Assembly: GCF_004571065.1 (NCBI RefSeq)
Contig: NZ_SPQN01000029.1
Coordinates: 1-41,509, forward strand
Direction: 5' to 3'
Source: Geodermatophilus sp. DF01-2
Lineage (GTDB): Bacteria > Actinomycetota > Actinomycetes > Mycobacteriales > Geodermatophilaceae
Length of the DNA stretch: 41,509 nucleotides
The translations under genes and the position numbers were made by a program. Positions 14,129-21,971 of the stretch are shown here, in pieces (position 1 is the first letter of the stretch; each line of letters opens with the position of its first letter). Below the pieces are notes generated by a model. The model did no database searches. It saw only the letters and a list, made by a program, of their open reading frames with translations, and had not been told where the DNA came from.

Positions 14129-14515
14129 TCAGCCGACCAGGCGGACCACGTCCCCGTAGCCGGTGAGCCGGTCGTCCGCCGTCAGGAGCACCGCGCCCTC
14201 GGCGACCGCCTGGGCGACGAGGAGCCGGTCGAACGGGTCGCGGTGCACGTCGGGCAGGTGCTCGACCGCCGCGGCGTGCTCCGCGGTGACGGCCAAGTGG
14301 TCCAGCGCAAGCTCGCTCGTCACCCGTCGGGTCCAGGTCCGGACGTCGGGACCCACGGACAGCTTGCCCAGGCGCTGCTTGATCGCCAGCTCCCAGACGC
14401 AGACCGCGGACAGCAGCCGCTGGTCGGCATCCACGAGAAGCTCCCTGCTCGCGCCGAGCCGGACGGACTGGTGAGTTGCCCACACAGCGACATGCGTGTC
14501 GAGGAGAACCTTCAC
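14129..14515 (-). CDS. PIN-domain toxin (VapC-like)
   Basis: 128-residue PIN-domain protein, a predicted Mg2+-dependent RNase toxin. The acidic catalytic set is visible: Asp6 (MKVLLDTHVAVW), Glu42 (SAVCVWELAIKQRLGKL), Asp93 and/or Asp96 (DPFDRLLVAQA) and Asp114 (LLTADDRL). Its ATG overlaps the antitoxin stop (ATGA), the standard antitoxin-first arrangement. All residues needed for activity appear intact. The cellular RNA target cannot be predicted. Confidence 0.9.
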   Translation of the reverse strand: MKVLLDTHVAVWATHQSVRLGASRELLVDADQRLLSAVCVWELAIKQRLGKLSVGPDVRTWTRRVTSELALDHLAVTAEHAAAVEHLPDVHRDPFDRLLVAQAVAEGAVLLTADDRLTGYGDVVRLVG

Positions 14516-14748
14516 TCCTCTCCCTCGAACGCTCGCTGCAGCTCCTCGGGTAGCGGCTCGTCGAAGTCGTCGGCGATCCAGACGTTGCCGCGGTCGAAGT
14601 CGAAGTTCGGCGTCCGCCGCGCCGGCCCCACCAGCCGGGCCACCACCTTCCCGCGGTTGGTGATCTCGATTTCCTCGCCGGCGGCCACCTTCTCCAGCAG
14701 CCGCGACAGGTGCGTCTTGGCCTCGTGCACCCCGACCGACGTAGTCAT
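14512..14748 (-). CDS. Phd/YefM-family antitoxin
   Basis: 78-residue antitoxin. The N-terminal Phd/YefM fold (VGVHEAKTHLSRLLEKVAAG, EIEITNRGKVVARLV) would dimerise and bind DNA, and the acidic C-terminus (ADDFDEPLPEELQRAFEGEE) would wrap the toxin. Just upstream on the minus strand TAGACT (14761-14756) ends seven bases before the ATG, so the mRNA may be leaderless, and its own product would be expected to repress there. Confidence 0.9.
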   Translation of the reverse strand: MTTSVGVHEAKTHLSRLLEKVAAGEEIEITNRGKVVARLVGPARRTPNFDFDRGNVWIADDFDEPLPEELQRAFEGEE

Positions 14749-14842
14749 GTCAGCTAGTCTATTCGGCCGCCGACGCCCTCACGTGTCCGCTTCTTCCCGC
14801 GGGGTAGCCGCAGCGGAACCACCCGACGAGGGGAGTGAGCGC

Positions 14843-15571
14843 ATGAACCCGGCGATCCGCGAACGACACAGCCCGGTCGCACCGGCCGGCGAGGGGAAGG
14901 GCGCGTGGCTGGCCGCGCTCGAGCAGGGCGCCCGCCTGCTGCAGGAGGCGACGCCCCTGAAGGGCTTCGACGTCTACGTGGTCGGCTTCCACTGCGCCAA
15001 GGACCGGCCGGACATGCAGATGGAGGCCCACCACTACTGCCGGGTGGTCAACGACGACCTGCTGCAGTGCGTCCTCTTCGACGGCAACACCCGGGACGCG
15101 AACCTCATCGGGATCGAGTACATGGTCTCGGAGCGGCTGTTCGGCACCCTGCCCGACGACGAGCGGCCGTACTGGCATCCGCACGACTTCGAGATCCTCT
15201 CCGGACAGCTGTGCGCACCCGGGCTGCCCGACGTGGCGGAGCAGGCGTTCCTGGCACAGCTGATGAACAGCTACGGCAAGACGTGGCACACCTGGCACAC
15301 CGGCCGCCACGGCGGGCAGCCCGGCGACCGGCTCCCCCTCGGCGATCCGGCGCTCATGTGGTCGTTCAACCGCGAGGGCGAGTGCGACGAGGCCCTGAAG
15401 CGCGACCGCGACGAGACGATGGGCCTGGACACGGCGCGCAAGCGCGAGCAGCGGCAGTTCCTGGTCGACCGGGCGCACCCGCAGGTCGGCGTGGACGCGA
15501 TGCGGAACCAGTTCTCCGGCACCGTCCCCGTTCCCGGAGTGGTCGACGTGCAGGAGGCTGGAGGGCCGTGA
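14843..15571 (+). CDS. DUF1264 (OBAP-like) protein
   Basis: 242-residue soluble protein of the DUF1264 family, related to plant oil-body-associated proteins; the biochemical role is unknown. Family segments seen are LKGFDVYVVGFHCAKD, QMEAHHYCRVVNDDLLQCVL, GIEYMVSERLF, YWHPHDFEILSGQL and the C-terminal TWHTWHTGRHGGQPGD with several His residues. ATG 14843 has GGGAG at seven bases; the longer reading frame upstream crosses the antitoxin genes and is not real. It is divergent from the toxin-antitoxin pair and followed closely by the DNA ligase gene. No signal peptide or membrane segment is visible. Confidence 0.8.
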   Translation: MNPAIRERHSPVAPAGEGKGAWLAALEQGARLLQEATPLKGFDVYVVGFHCAKDRPDMQMEAHHYCRVVNDDLLQCVLFDGNTRDANLIGIEYMVSERLFGTLPDDERPYWHPHDFEILSGQLCAPGLPDVAEQAFLAQLMNSYGKTWHTWHTGRHGGQPGDRLPLGDPALMWSFNREGECDEALKRDRDETMGLDTARKREQRQFLVDRAHPQVGVDAMRNQFSGTVPVPGVVDVQEAGGP

Positions 15572-15618
15572 CACCGACCGGCAGGACGTCGTCGGCGCCG
15601 GCTGCTTGACTGGCCGGC

Positions 15619-16698
15619 ATGGACCTGCCCGTGCTGCCGCCGGTGAAGCCGATGCTGGCCAAGGCCGTGACCAAGGTGCCCACCGCCGAGGGCATGTTCT
15701 ACGAGCCGAAGTGGGACGGCTTCCGCTGCATCGTCTTCCGGGACGGCGACGAGGTGGAGCTGGGCAGCCGCAACGAGCGCCCGCTCACCCGCTACTTCCC
15801 CGAGGTGGTCGCGGCGGTCAAGGCGGCGCTGCCGGAGCGCTGCGTGGTCGACGGCGAGATCGTCGTCCCCCGCGGTGACCGGCTGCACTTCGAGGCGCTG
15901 CTGCAGCGCATCCACCCGGCGGCATCCCGCATCACCCTCCTCGCCGAGCAGACTCCGGCGTCCTTCGTCGCCTTCGACCTGCTGGCGGTGGGCGACGAGT
16001 CGCTGCTCGAGGTGCCGTTCGCGGAGCGCCAGGCGCGGCTGCGCGAGGTGGTCACCGGCACCGACTCGGTGCACGTCACGGCGATCACCCAGGACGCCGA
16101 CACCGCCCAGCGCTGGTTCCAGGAGTTCGAGGGCGCCGGATTGGACGGCGTCGTCGCCAAGCCCGCCGAGCTGCTCTACGGCCCCGACCAGCGGCTGATG
16201 ACCAAGGTCAAGCACACCCGCACCGCCGACTGCGTGGTCGCCGGCTTCCGCTGGCACAAGAGCGGGCCGGTCGTCGGGTCGCTGCTGCTCGGCCTCTACG
16301 ACGCCACCGGGGACCTGCAGCACATCGGCGTCGCGGCGTCCTTCCCGATGGCCCGGCGGGCCGAGCTGGTCGAGGAGCTGGCTCCGTACCGGGAGGAGGC
16401 GCTCGACGGGCACCCGTGGCAGGACTGGGCCAACGCGCAGACCGTCAACGGCGACAACGGCGAGGAGCACCGGATGCCGGGCGCGCAGAGCCGCTGGAAC
16501 GCCGGCAAGGACCTCTCCTGGGTGCCGCTGCGACCCGACCTGGTCGTGGAGATCAAGTACGACCAGCTCGAGGGACGCCGGCTGCGGCACACCGGCCAGT
16601 TCCTCCGCTGGCGACCCGACCGTGAGCCGCGAAGCTGCACCTACGACCAGCTGGAGGTCCCGGTGCGCTACGACCTGGCGGAGGTCCTCGCCGGCTAG
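15619..16698 (+). CDS. ligC: ATP-dependent DNA ligase, LigC type
   Basis: 359-residue stand-alone ATP-dependent ligase. Nucleotidyltransferase motifs: I EPKWDGFR with Lys31 as the adenylated residue, Ia GSRNERPL, III VVDGEIV, IV LDGVVAKP, V LMTKVKH. An OB-fold follows to the C-terminus (ending YDQLEVPVRYDLAEVLAG). Length and sequence match the actinobacterial LigC group rather than the large multidomain LigD. In mycobacteria LigC works with a small primase-polymerase in short-patch gap repair; such a polymerase is encoded at 18492, with one gene between. A long inverted repeat follows the stop. Confidence 0.92.
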   Translation: MDLPVLPPVKPMLAKAVTKVPTAEGMFYEPKWDGFRCIVFRDGDEVELGSRNERPLTRYFPEVVAAVKAALPERCVVDGEIVVPRGDRLHFEALLQRIHPAASRITLLAEQTPASFVAFDLLAVGDESLLEVPFAERQARLREVVTGTDSVHVTAITQDADTAQRWFQEFEGAGLDGVVAKPAELLYGPDQRLMTKVKHTRTADCVVAGFRWHKSGPVVGSLLLGLYDATGDLQHIGVAASFPMARRAELVEELAPYREEALDGHPWQDWANAQTVNGDNGEEHRMPGAQSRWNAGKDLSWVPLRPDLVVEIKYDQLEGRRLRHTGQFLRWRPDREPRSCTYDQLEVPVRYDLAEVLAG

Positions 16699-16745
16699 GG
16701 GCCCTGACCACGACCATCGCCGGTGAAGCCACTGCGGACGTGATC

Positions 16746-16800
16746 GTGCGCTCATCGTGGTCTCCCCCCCCCCCCCACCGTGAGACCACGATGAGCGCAC
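16746..16800. repeat. 19-bp inverted repeat with a C13 loop (repeat family 2)
   Basis: GTGCGCTCATCGTGGTCTC (16746-16764) and its exact reverse complement (16782-16800) flank a 17-nt loop containing 13 consecutive C. It would terminate transcription in either direction after ligC. The same motif recurs at 39828 as GTGCGCTCGTGGTGGTCTC, so it is a dispersed element rather than a random hairpin. The C-run length may be unstable or misread. Confidence 0.8.
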
Positions 16801-16884
16801 AGCCGCGCCGCTCACTGAGGGGTGTGTCACCCGGTCGAGGCCCGTACCGGCACGCTCCGGATTCGGCTCATACCCTCGTGACCC

Positions 16885-18444
16885 ATGCGCCTGTCCCGCG
16901 GCCTGGTCGCCGCTGCCTCCGGCCTGCTCCTGGCGGTCACCGGTTGCACCTCCTCCACCGACGACACGGCCGCGGAGTCGTCGGCGGCGGCCTCGTCGAC
17001 GCCGGCCGAGCCGGAGGCCGCCGAGATCGCCTGGACCCCGTGTGACGACCAGATCCAGCCGCTGATCGCCGGCAGCCCGGGCAGCGAACGGGACCTGACC
17101 TTCGAGTGCGGCCGCACCGAGGTGCCGATCAGCTACGACGAGCCGCAGGGCGCGACGCTCCCGCTCTTCCTGGTCCGCGCGCGGCTGGCCGGCCAGACCG
17201 ACCGGATCGGGTCGCTGGTGGTCAACCCCGGCGGGCCGGGGGCGTCGGGCGCCGACGCCGCGATCGGTCAGGCGCTGTCCCTGCCCGAGGACGTGCTCCG
17301 CCGCTTCGACGTGGTCGGCTTCGATCCGCGCGGGGTGGGGCTGTCGACGCCGGTGGAGTGCATCCCGGCCGACCTCAAGGACCGGGTGATCGCCGCCGAG
17401 CCGCGCCCGGTCACCGAGGCCCAGGTCGACGAGGCGTTCGCGCTCCAGCAGGAGGTCGCCGACGGCTGCGCCGAGGAGTACGGCGACGCGCTGGGCACCT
17501 TCAACACCGTCGACACCGCGCGGGACATGGACCTGCTGCGCCAGTCGCTCGGTGACGAACAGCTGACCTACCTCGGCTACTCGTACGGCACCACCCTGGG
17601 GTCCACCTACGCCGAGCTGTTCCCCGACCGGGTGCGGGCTCTGGTGCTCGACGCCGCCGTCGACCCGGACGACGACCCCCGCGCCGAGGCCGAGCAGCAG
17701 GCCGCTTCCCTCGAGGCCAGCTTCGACGCCTTCGCGGCCGACTGCGTGGCCCTCGTCTCCGGCTGCCCCCTCGGCCCCGAGCCGCGTCGCTTCCTCGAGG
17801 ACCTGCTGGCCCAGGCCGCGGCGACCCCGATCCCGAGCGCGCTGCCCGGTGAGACGCGCCAGGCGACGCCGGGCGTGGTCATGACCGCCGTCCTGCACGC
17901 CCTGTACGACACCGGCCGCTGGCCGCAGCTGACACAGGCCCTGGCCGCCGCCCGGAACGGCGATGCGCAGGGGATCTTCTCGCTGGCCGACGCCTACTTC
18001 GGCCGGCTGCCGGACGGGACCTACACCAACCTCATCGACGCCAACCTGGCGATCAGCTGCGCCGACACCGACCCGGCCACGGCGGTGCCCGAGGAGGAGA
18101 TCCGCGCCCTCGCCGCCGAGTGGGGGCAGCGCTACCCGCTGTTCGGCGCGGGCTCGGCCGTGGGGCTGCACACCTGCTCGGTGTGGGAGGCCGACCGCAC
18201 TCCCGTGCCCGAGCGGGACGCCGAGGGCGCCGCGCCGATCCTGGTCATAGGCAACGCCGGCGACCCGGTCACCCCGCTGTCCGGCGCGGTGGACATGACC
18301 GAGGACCTCGCCTCCGGCGTCCTGCTGACCTGGCAGGGGCAGGGGCACACCGCCTACCCCAAGACCGACTGCGTCAACGCCGCGGTCAACGCCTACCTGA
18401 TCGACCTGGTGGTGCCGCAGGACGGGCTGACGTGCCCGGCCTGA
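16885..18444 (+). CDS. Secreted alpha/beta-hydrolase lipoprotein (tripeptidyl aminopeptidase-like)
   Basis: 519-residue exported serine hydrolase. Residues 1-21 form a lipoprotein signal peptide with lipobox VTGC (Cys21), followed by a Ser/Ala/Thr-rich spacer. The oxyanion segment is NPGGPGASG (114-122), the nucleophile is Ser233 in GYSYGTT, the acid lies in GNAGDPVTP and the His in GQGHTAY within a TAP-like C-terminal domain. This matches mycolate-independent SlpD/Rv2672-type proteases that trim N-terminal tripeptides. ATG 16885 is well placed before the signal peptide. The gene sits between ligC and primC, with no obvious functional tie to DNA repair. Confidence 0.9.
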   Translation: MRLSRGLVAAASGLLLAVTGCTSSTDDTAAESSAAASSTPAEPEAAEIAWTPCDDQIQPLIAGSPGSERDLTFECGRTEVPISYDEPQGATLPLFLVRARLAGQTDRIGSLVVNPGGPGASGADAAIGQALSLPEDVLRRFDVVGFDPRGVGLSTPVECIPADLKDRVIAAEPRPVTEAQVDEAFALQQEVADGCAEEYGDALGTFNTVDTARDMDLLRQSLGDEQLTYLGYSYGTTLGSTYAELFPDRVRALVLDAAVDPDDDPRAEAEQQAASLEASFDAFAADCVALVSGCPLGPEPRRFLEDLLAQAAATPIPSALPGETRQATPGVVMTAVLHALYDTGRWPQLTQALAAARNGDAQGIFSLADAYFGRLPDGTYTNLIDANLAISCADTDPATAVPEEEIRALAAEWGQRYPLFGAGSAVGLHTCSVWEADRTPVPERDAEGAAPILVIGNAGDPVTPLSGAVDMTEDLASGVLLTWQGQGHTAYPKTDCVNAAVNAYLIDLVVPQDGLTCPA

Positions 18445-18455
18445 GCGCCTAGCGT
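18427..18455 (+). promoter_or_regulatory. Predicted promoter for primC
   Basis: CTGACG (18427-18432) and TAGCGT (18450-18455) are spaced 17 nt apart and overlap the end of the hydrolase gene. The -10 element has the same GCCTAGCGT context as the promoter at 5446. Transcription would begin about at the ATG at 18463. Confidence 0.4.
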
Positions 18456-18462
18456 GCGCCGG

Positions 18463-18492
18463 ATGAGCTGGCGAGACGGGTCCGGTCGGTGA
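18463..18492 (+). CDS. Possible 9-residue leader ORF upstream of primC
   Basis: ATG 18463 opens MSWRDGSGR and stops at 18490-18492; the stop overlaps the primC start as TGATG. The ATG lies 7 nt beyond the predicted -10 box, so it would be read from a leaderless mRNA and hand ribosomes to primC, which has no good ribosome site of its own. This is inferred from position only. Confidence 0.3.
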   Translation: MSWRDGSGR

Positions 18493-19553
18493 TGGCGTCG
18501 GCAAAGGACGCCGTCGTCCTCGAGATCGACGGGTACGAGGTGCGGGTCTCCAACCCGGAGAAGCCGTACTTCGCCGAGCGCGGCATCCGCAAGATCGACG
18601 TCGTCGAGTACTTCGTCGCGGTCGGCGGCGGCATCCTGGGCGCGCTGCGGGACCGGCCGACGACGCTGGAGCGCTGGCCGGGCGGGGTGTTCGAGGGGGC
18701 GCGGCTGTCGACGCGGGTGGACAACACCGGCGACGCCTTCTACCAGAAGCGGGTGCCCAAGAACGCCCCCGACTGGGTGTCGACGGCGCACATTACCTTC
18801 CCCAGCGGGCGGACGGCGGACGAGATCGCGCCGGACTCGGTCGCCGTCGTCGCCTGGTGCGCCAACCTGGGGACGCTGACCTTCCACCCGTGGCCGGTGT
18901 CGAAGGGCGACGTCGAGTCGCCGGACCAGATCCGCATCGACCTGGACCCGCAGCCGGGCACCGACTTCGCCGACGCCGTGGAGGTGGCGCCGCACGTCCG
19001 GGAGCTGCTGGCGGAGTTCGGCATGCAGGGGTGGCCGAAGACCTCCGGTGGCCGCGGCGTGCACGTCTACGTGCCGATCCAGCCGCGCTGGACGTTCCCC
19101 GAGGTACGCCGGGCGGTCATCGCGTTCGGCCGCGAGCTGGAGCGGCGGCTGCCCGACCGCGTGACGATGTCGTGGTGGAAGGAGGAGCGCGGGGAGAAGA
19201 TCTTCATCGACTACAACCAGATGGCCCGGGACCGCACGATCGCCTCGGCGTACTCGATCCGGCCCCGGCCGCACGCGCCGGTGTCGGCCCCGGTCGACTG
19301 GGACGAGCTGCCCGATGTCCGGCCCGAGGACTTCGACGTCCTGACCATGCCGGCGCGGTTCCGCGAGGTGGGTGACAAGCACGCCGGGCTCGCCGACCAC
19401 GCCTTCGGCATCGAGCCGCTGCTCGAGCTGGCCGACCGCCAGGCGGAGGACCAGGGCCTCGGTGACATGCCGTATCCGCCGGACTACCCGAAGATGCCGG
19501 GCGAGCCGATGCGGGTGCAGCCCAGCCGCGCCCGCAAGCCCGCCGCCGGCTGA
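18492..19553 (+). CDS. LigD-like primase-polymerase, PrimC type
   Basis: 353-residue stand-alone archaeo-eukaryotic primase-polymerase related to the polymerase domain of LigD. The catalytic acid pair is Asp150-x-Asp152 in IRIDLDP; SGGRGVHVYVP (about 185-195) holds the conserved Ser/Gly/His for the nucleotide phosphates; IFIDYNQMARDRTIA supplies the third acid and the template-binding segment. The family inserts ribonucleotides into short gaps, and actinobacterial PrimC works with LigC, encoded at 15619. ATG 18492 is chosen although GTG 18489 directly precedes it. Confidence 0.9.
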   Translation: MASAKDAVVLEIDGYEVRVSNPEKPYFAERGIRKIDVVEYFVAVGGGILGALRDRPTTLERWPGGVFEGARLSTRVDNTGDAFYQKRVPKNAPDWVSTAHITFPSGRTADEIAPDSVAVVAWCANLGTLTFHPWPVSKGDVESPDQIRIDLDPQPGTDFADAVEVAPHVRELLAEFGMQGWPKTSGGRGVHVYVPIQPRWTFPEVRRAVIAFGRELERRLPDRVTMSWWKEERGEKIFIDYNQMARDRTIASAYSIRPRPHAPVSAPVDWDELPDVRPEDFDVLTMPARFREVGDKHAGLADHAFGIEPLLELADRQAEDQGLGDMPYPPDYPKMPGEPMRVQPSRARKPAAG

Positions 19554-19566
19554 GTCGGTCGCCGGG

Positions 19567-19995
19567 TCAGCAGCGGACGGGCGAGGTCTGCGGGGACACG
19601 GCGGTCCACCCGTAGGTGGTCTCTGTGGTGACGGTGAACCGGTGTTCCTGGCGACCGCCCCAGTAGACGCCGCTGAAGCTGGTCGCCTCGCGCCCCACGG
19701 TCGCGACGATGCTCGACGTGCCGCCCTCGCGGTGGACCCTGACGGTGTAGCCGCTGACGCCCGGCGACGAGCTGGGCGTCCAGGACAGCTGCACGCCGAA
19801 CGTCGACCACCAGCACCAGCTGCCCGCCGTCGTCACGTTGCCGGGCGCCTGGACGGTCGCGCTGGAGACCTCGAGGGCGACGGTGCGCTGACTGACGAAC
19901 GAGGCCGACGCCGACAGCGCAGCGCCCATCACCAGGGCGACTGCGACGGCGAGGACGACCCCCGCCCGCCAGAGGTCCGTTGCTGCTGAGCGCAC
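19567..19995 (-). CDS. Small secreted protein with a fibronectin III-like domain
   Basis: 142-residue protein of unknown role. A signal peptide or single membrane segment (RAGVVLAVAVALVMGAALSASASF) is followed by a beta-rich domain with an Fn3-like pattern (VQLSWTPSSSPGVSGYTVRV, EHRFTVTTETTYGWTAVSP). A Cys in SWCWW and one at the C-terminus could form a disulphide. The GTG at 19995 is preferred because AGAGGAAA lies about eight bases before it and the signal peptide begins there; the longer ORF would include the divergent promoter region. It converges with primC with a 13-bp gap. Confidence 0.7.
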   Translation of the reverse strand: MRSAATDLWRAGVVLAVAVALVMGAALSASASFVSQRTVALEVSSATVQAPGNVTTAGSWCWWSTFGVQLSWTPSSSPGVSGYTVRVHREGGTSSIVATVGREATSFSGVYWGGRQEHRFTVTTETTYGWTAVSPQTSPVRC

Positions 19996-20101
19996 GTCGC
20001 TGTTTCCTCTCCACCACGCGGGGACGTCCCGGCAGGTCCCACGCTCGCCGACCAGCCACAACGGATCCGCGACGGATCCGCAAGAGACTCGCAAGACGCG
20101 C

Positions 20102-20270
20102 GACGCAGGGCGTGAGTTCGCACGGCGCGGGGACCTGGCCATGATCGGCGCCTTCGACGGACCGTTGTCCACCATGAGGGAGGCGGCCCAGAAGGTGACC
20201 GCCGGGGACCCGTCCGTGGTCAACGGTGTGGTCGCCACCCGGTCGGTGCGGTCGCGGAACGAGGTGCTGC
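20102..20270 (+). pseudogene. YciI-like protein, remnant
   Basis: The frame reads REFARRGDLAMIGAFDGP and MREAAQKVTAGDPSVVNGVV then VRSRNEVL, the pattern of a YCII-related domain (RGDL..G, REAAE..ADP.V..GVV, VR.WNEVL). The N-terminal strand of the domain and about eight residues in the middle are missing, and no stop follows the domain. It lies in the gap between two divergent genes. Attribution is by remembered family pattern. Confidence 0.45.
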
Positions 20271-20375
20271 AGACCCGAGCCGTCACCCGGACGGGTGAGC
20301 GGCGGGGGCGCGCCCATCGCCTCTGCCACGGACCTGCCGTTGAGAGGACGTCCGGTCCACGACGGAGGTGCAGGG

Positions 20376-20777
20376 GTGCGGGTCTCGCTCTTGGTGTACG
20401 GCGTGCTGTACGTCGTCGTCGAGATCGTCGGCGCCCAGATCGAGGCGGTCGGCTGGCCGCAGCTGACGGCGCTGGACGTCGCCACCGCGGTGGCCAACGC
20501 CTGCCTGACCGTGGCCGTCGGCATCGCCGTCCTCGTCGGACTCGACGTCGGCGGCCGGCGCTGGCGCCGCTCGGTGCAGGCGTGGCAGGAGGAGCGGACC
20601 CGGCTCACCGAGGAGTCCTGGGACGAGCAGACGCCGATCACCGTCACCTCGTGGCGGCCGGAGCCGTTGGCGCTGCCGGCCGGCACGTCCTGGCGCCCGG
20701 TGCCGCGGACGGACGCCGACTACGCCGTCCCCTCCCACGGCCGTCCCTTTCCCGAGGAGTCCGGTCGGTTGCTCTGA
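20376..20777 (+). CDS. Small membrane protein of unknown function
   Basis: 133-residue protein with two predicted membrane helices (LLVYGVLYVVVEIVGAQIEAV at about 5-25 and VATAVANACLTVAVGIAVLV at about 36-55), followed by a cytoplasmic tail rich in Arg, Trp and Pro (GGRRWRRSVQAW, TVTSWRPEPLALPAG). GTG 20376 has a perfect GGAGG seven bases upstream (20364-20368), which fixes the start. No family was recognised. Confidence 0.7.
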   Translation: MRVSLLVYGVLYVVVEIVGAQIEAVGWPQLTALDVATAVANACLTVAVGIAVLVGLDVGGRRWRRSVQAWQEERTRLTEESWDEQTPITVTSWRPEPLALPAGTSWRPVPRTDADYAVPSHGRPFPEESGRLL

Positions 20778-20804
20778 TCACCGGGATCGAGGCGTGCGGC
20801 GACC

Positions 20805-21098
20805 CCAGGCTGCTGCGTCGAGTCGGGGTCCGCCGCAGCCGGCAGGTGCTCGGCCACCCGCCCGGCGCGCACCACCCGGGGCGACCTCGGCGGCCAGCCG
20901 GCTCTGCGCCACCACCGGGCCGCGCAGGCGGTCGCGCAGCTGCGGGCCGCACACCGAGCTCAGGTCGTCGCCGGTCAGCTCGTCGAGCGCCGACGACAAC
21001 CCCGCCACGACACCTCCCGGACGTCGGACGCCTGCACGGACGAGACCGCGCGGAGACAGGCCGGACAACACGAATCCGCAGGCCAAGGCCCTGTTCAC
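20805..21098 (-). pseudogene. DUF222/HNH endonuclease-family remnant
   Basis: The reverse strand encodes SSALDELTGDDLSSVCGPQL and RDRLRGPVVAQSRLAAEV, the start of the DUF222 domain of the abundant actinobacterial HNH endonuclease family. Immediately afterwards homology continues in another frame as RVVRAGRVAEHLPAA, which belongs about 30 residues further on. An internal deletion with a frameshift is therefore likely, and the HNH part is absent. The true start is unknown. Confidence 0.5.
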
Positions 21099-21182
21099 GG
21101 ACCCGCGAGGGCGTCGACACGCGTTGATGAGCGTGGCAGCGGACCGGCCGATCGAGGCGCAGCTCGGCTGCGCGCGGAGGGA

Positions 21183-21479
21183 TCAGCCGGCGAGGATCGC
21201 GGCCTTGAGCCCCAGGTCGTGCACCGCGGCCGCCGCCGCGCCGCCGCGGCGGATGGCCCAGGCCAACGACACGGCGTCGGCGGACCCGGGCCGCGGACCG
21301 GTGCCGGAGACCAGCCGCCCGACCTCGTCGGGCGCGGCCCCCGCGCCGTCCGAGCGCAGCCACACCCATCCGGCCAGTTCCAGCCGCTCGGCCAGGTCGG
21401 CCTCGAGGTCGGCCTCGGCGAGGTCCTCGACGTCGCACAGGACGATCGGGGCGGTGGGCAGCGCGGCGGTGGTGGCCAT
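21183..21479 (-). CDS. Hypothetical protein (98 residues)
   Basis: A short acidic, Ala/Leu-rich protein (CDVEDLAEADLEADLAERLE, SADAVSLAWAIRRGGAAAAA, ending HDLGLKAAILAG). No domain was recognised. ATG 21479 is chosen as the first Met; no strong ribosome site is visible. It is divergent from cspA, so the 221-bp gap between them holds both promoters. Confidence 0.45.
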   Translation of the reverse strand: MATTAALPTAPIVLCDVEDLAEADLEADLAERLELAGWVWLRSDGAGAAPDEVGRLVSGTGPRPGSADAVSLAWAIRRGGAAAAAVHDLGLKAAILAG

Positions 21480-21700
21480 GGCGGGAGTCCGTTCCTCGTC
21501 GATGCCGGGTCCCTCCCGGCGCAGACGACGGTCCGGTCCGCTCCGCAGGGCGCCGACGAGGGAGCCGCACGATCTCCGCAAGATCGGGCGCGCCCTCCCC
21601 GGCGCCCCGCGGACGCCGACCGGCGACTATGGTCGTCTCCGTCGGGAAGGCCCTGCGCTATGGCAGGACCCCGATGCACCACCTCAGCTAGGAGCGAGCA

Positions 21701-21904
21701 ATGCCCGAAGGAACTGTCAAGTGGTTCAACGCGGAGAAGGGGTTCGGCTTCGCCACCCCTGACGGCGGCGGACCGGACGTGTTCGTCCACTACTCGGCCA
21801 TCCAGACCAGCGGGTACCGCTCGCTCGACGAAGGCCAGCGGATCTCGTTCGACATCGAGCAGGGCCAGAAGGGCCCGCAGGCGGCGAACGTCAACCCGCT
21901 CTGA
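21701..21904 (+). CDS. cspA: Cold-shock protein (CspA family)
   Basis: 67-residue single cold-shock domain that binds single-stranded RNA/DNA and melts RNA secondary structure. RNP1 KGFGF (13-17) and RNP2 VFVHY (27-31) are intact, as is the N-terminal [14 protein letters not shown] 21701 follows AGGAGCGAGCA. The leader contains a small hairpin (GGCCCTGC-GCTAT-GGCAGGACC) and a TATGGT box near 21628, consistent with its own promoter. A very stable terminator follows. Confidence 0.95.
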   Translation: MPEGTVKWFNAEKGFGFATPDGGGPDVFVHYSAIQTSGYRSLDEGQRISFDIEQGQKGPQAANVNPL

Positions 21905-21920
21905 TCCCCTGATCAGCGCA

Positions 21921-21957
21921 CAGCGCCCCCGTCCGGCTCAGCCGGGCGGGGGCGCTG
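21921..21957 (+). terminator. Terminator of cspA
   Basis: 17-bp stem CAGCGCCCCCGTCCGGC/GCCGGGCGGGGGCGCTG with one G.U pair and a 3-nt loop. It lies between convergent genes, so it may serve both. Confidence 0.85.
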
Positions 21958-21971
21958 CCGTTGTCGGGCGC

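Noticed and set aside
14079-14483. Second frame overlapping the PIN toxin
   Set aside because: It is a frame-shifted shadow without recognisable features; the PIN frame has all catalytic residues.
20060-20082. Tandem ACGGATCCGCG units as an operator
   Set aside because: Two short palindromic units exist, but they lie beside a decayed gene and no regulator or promoter element could be tied to them.
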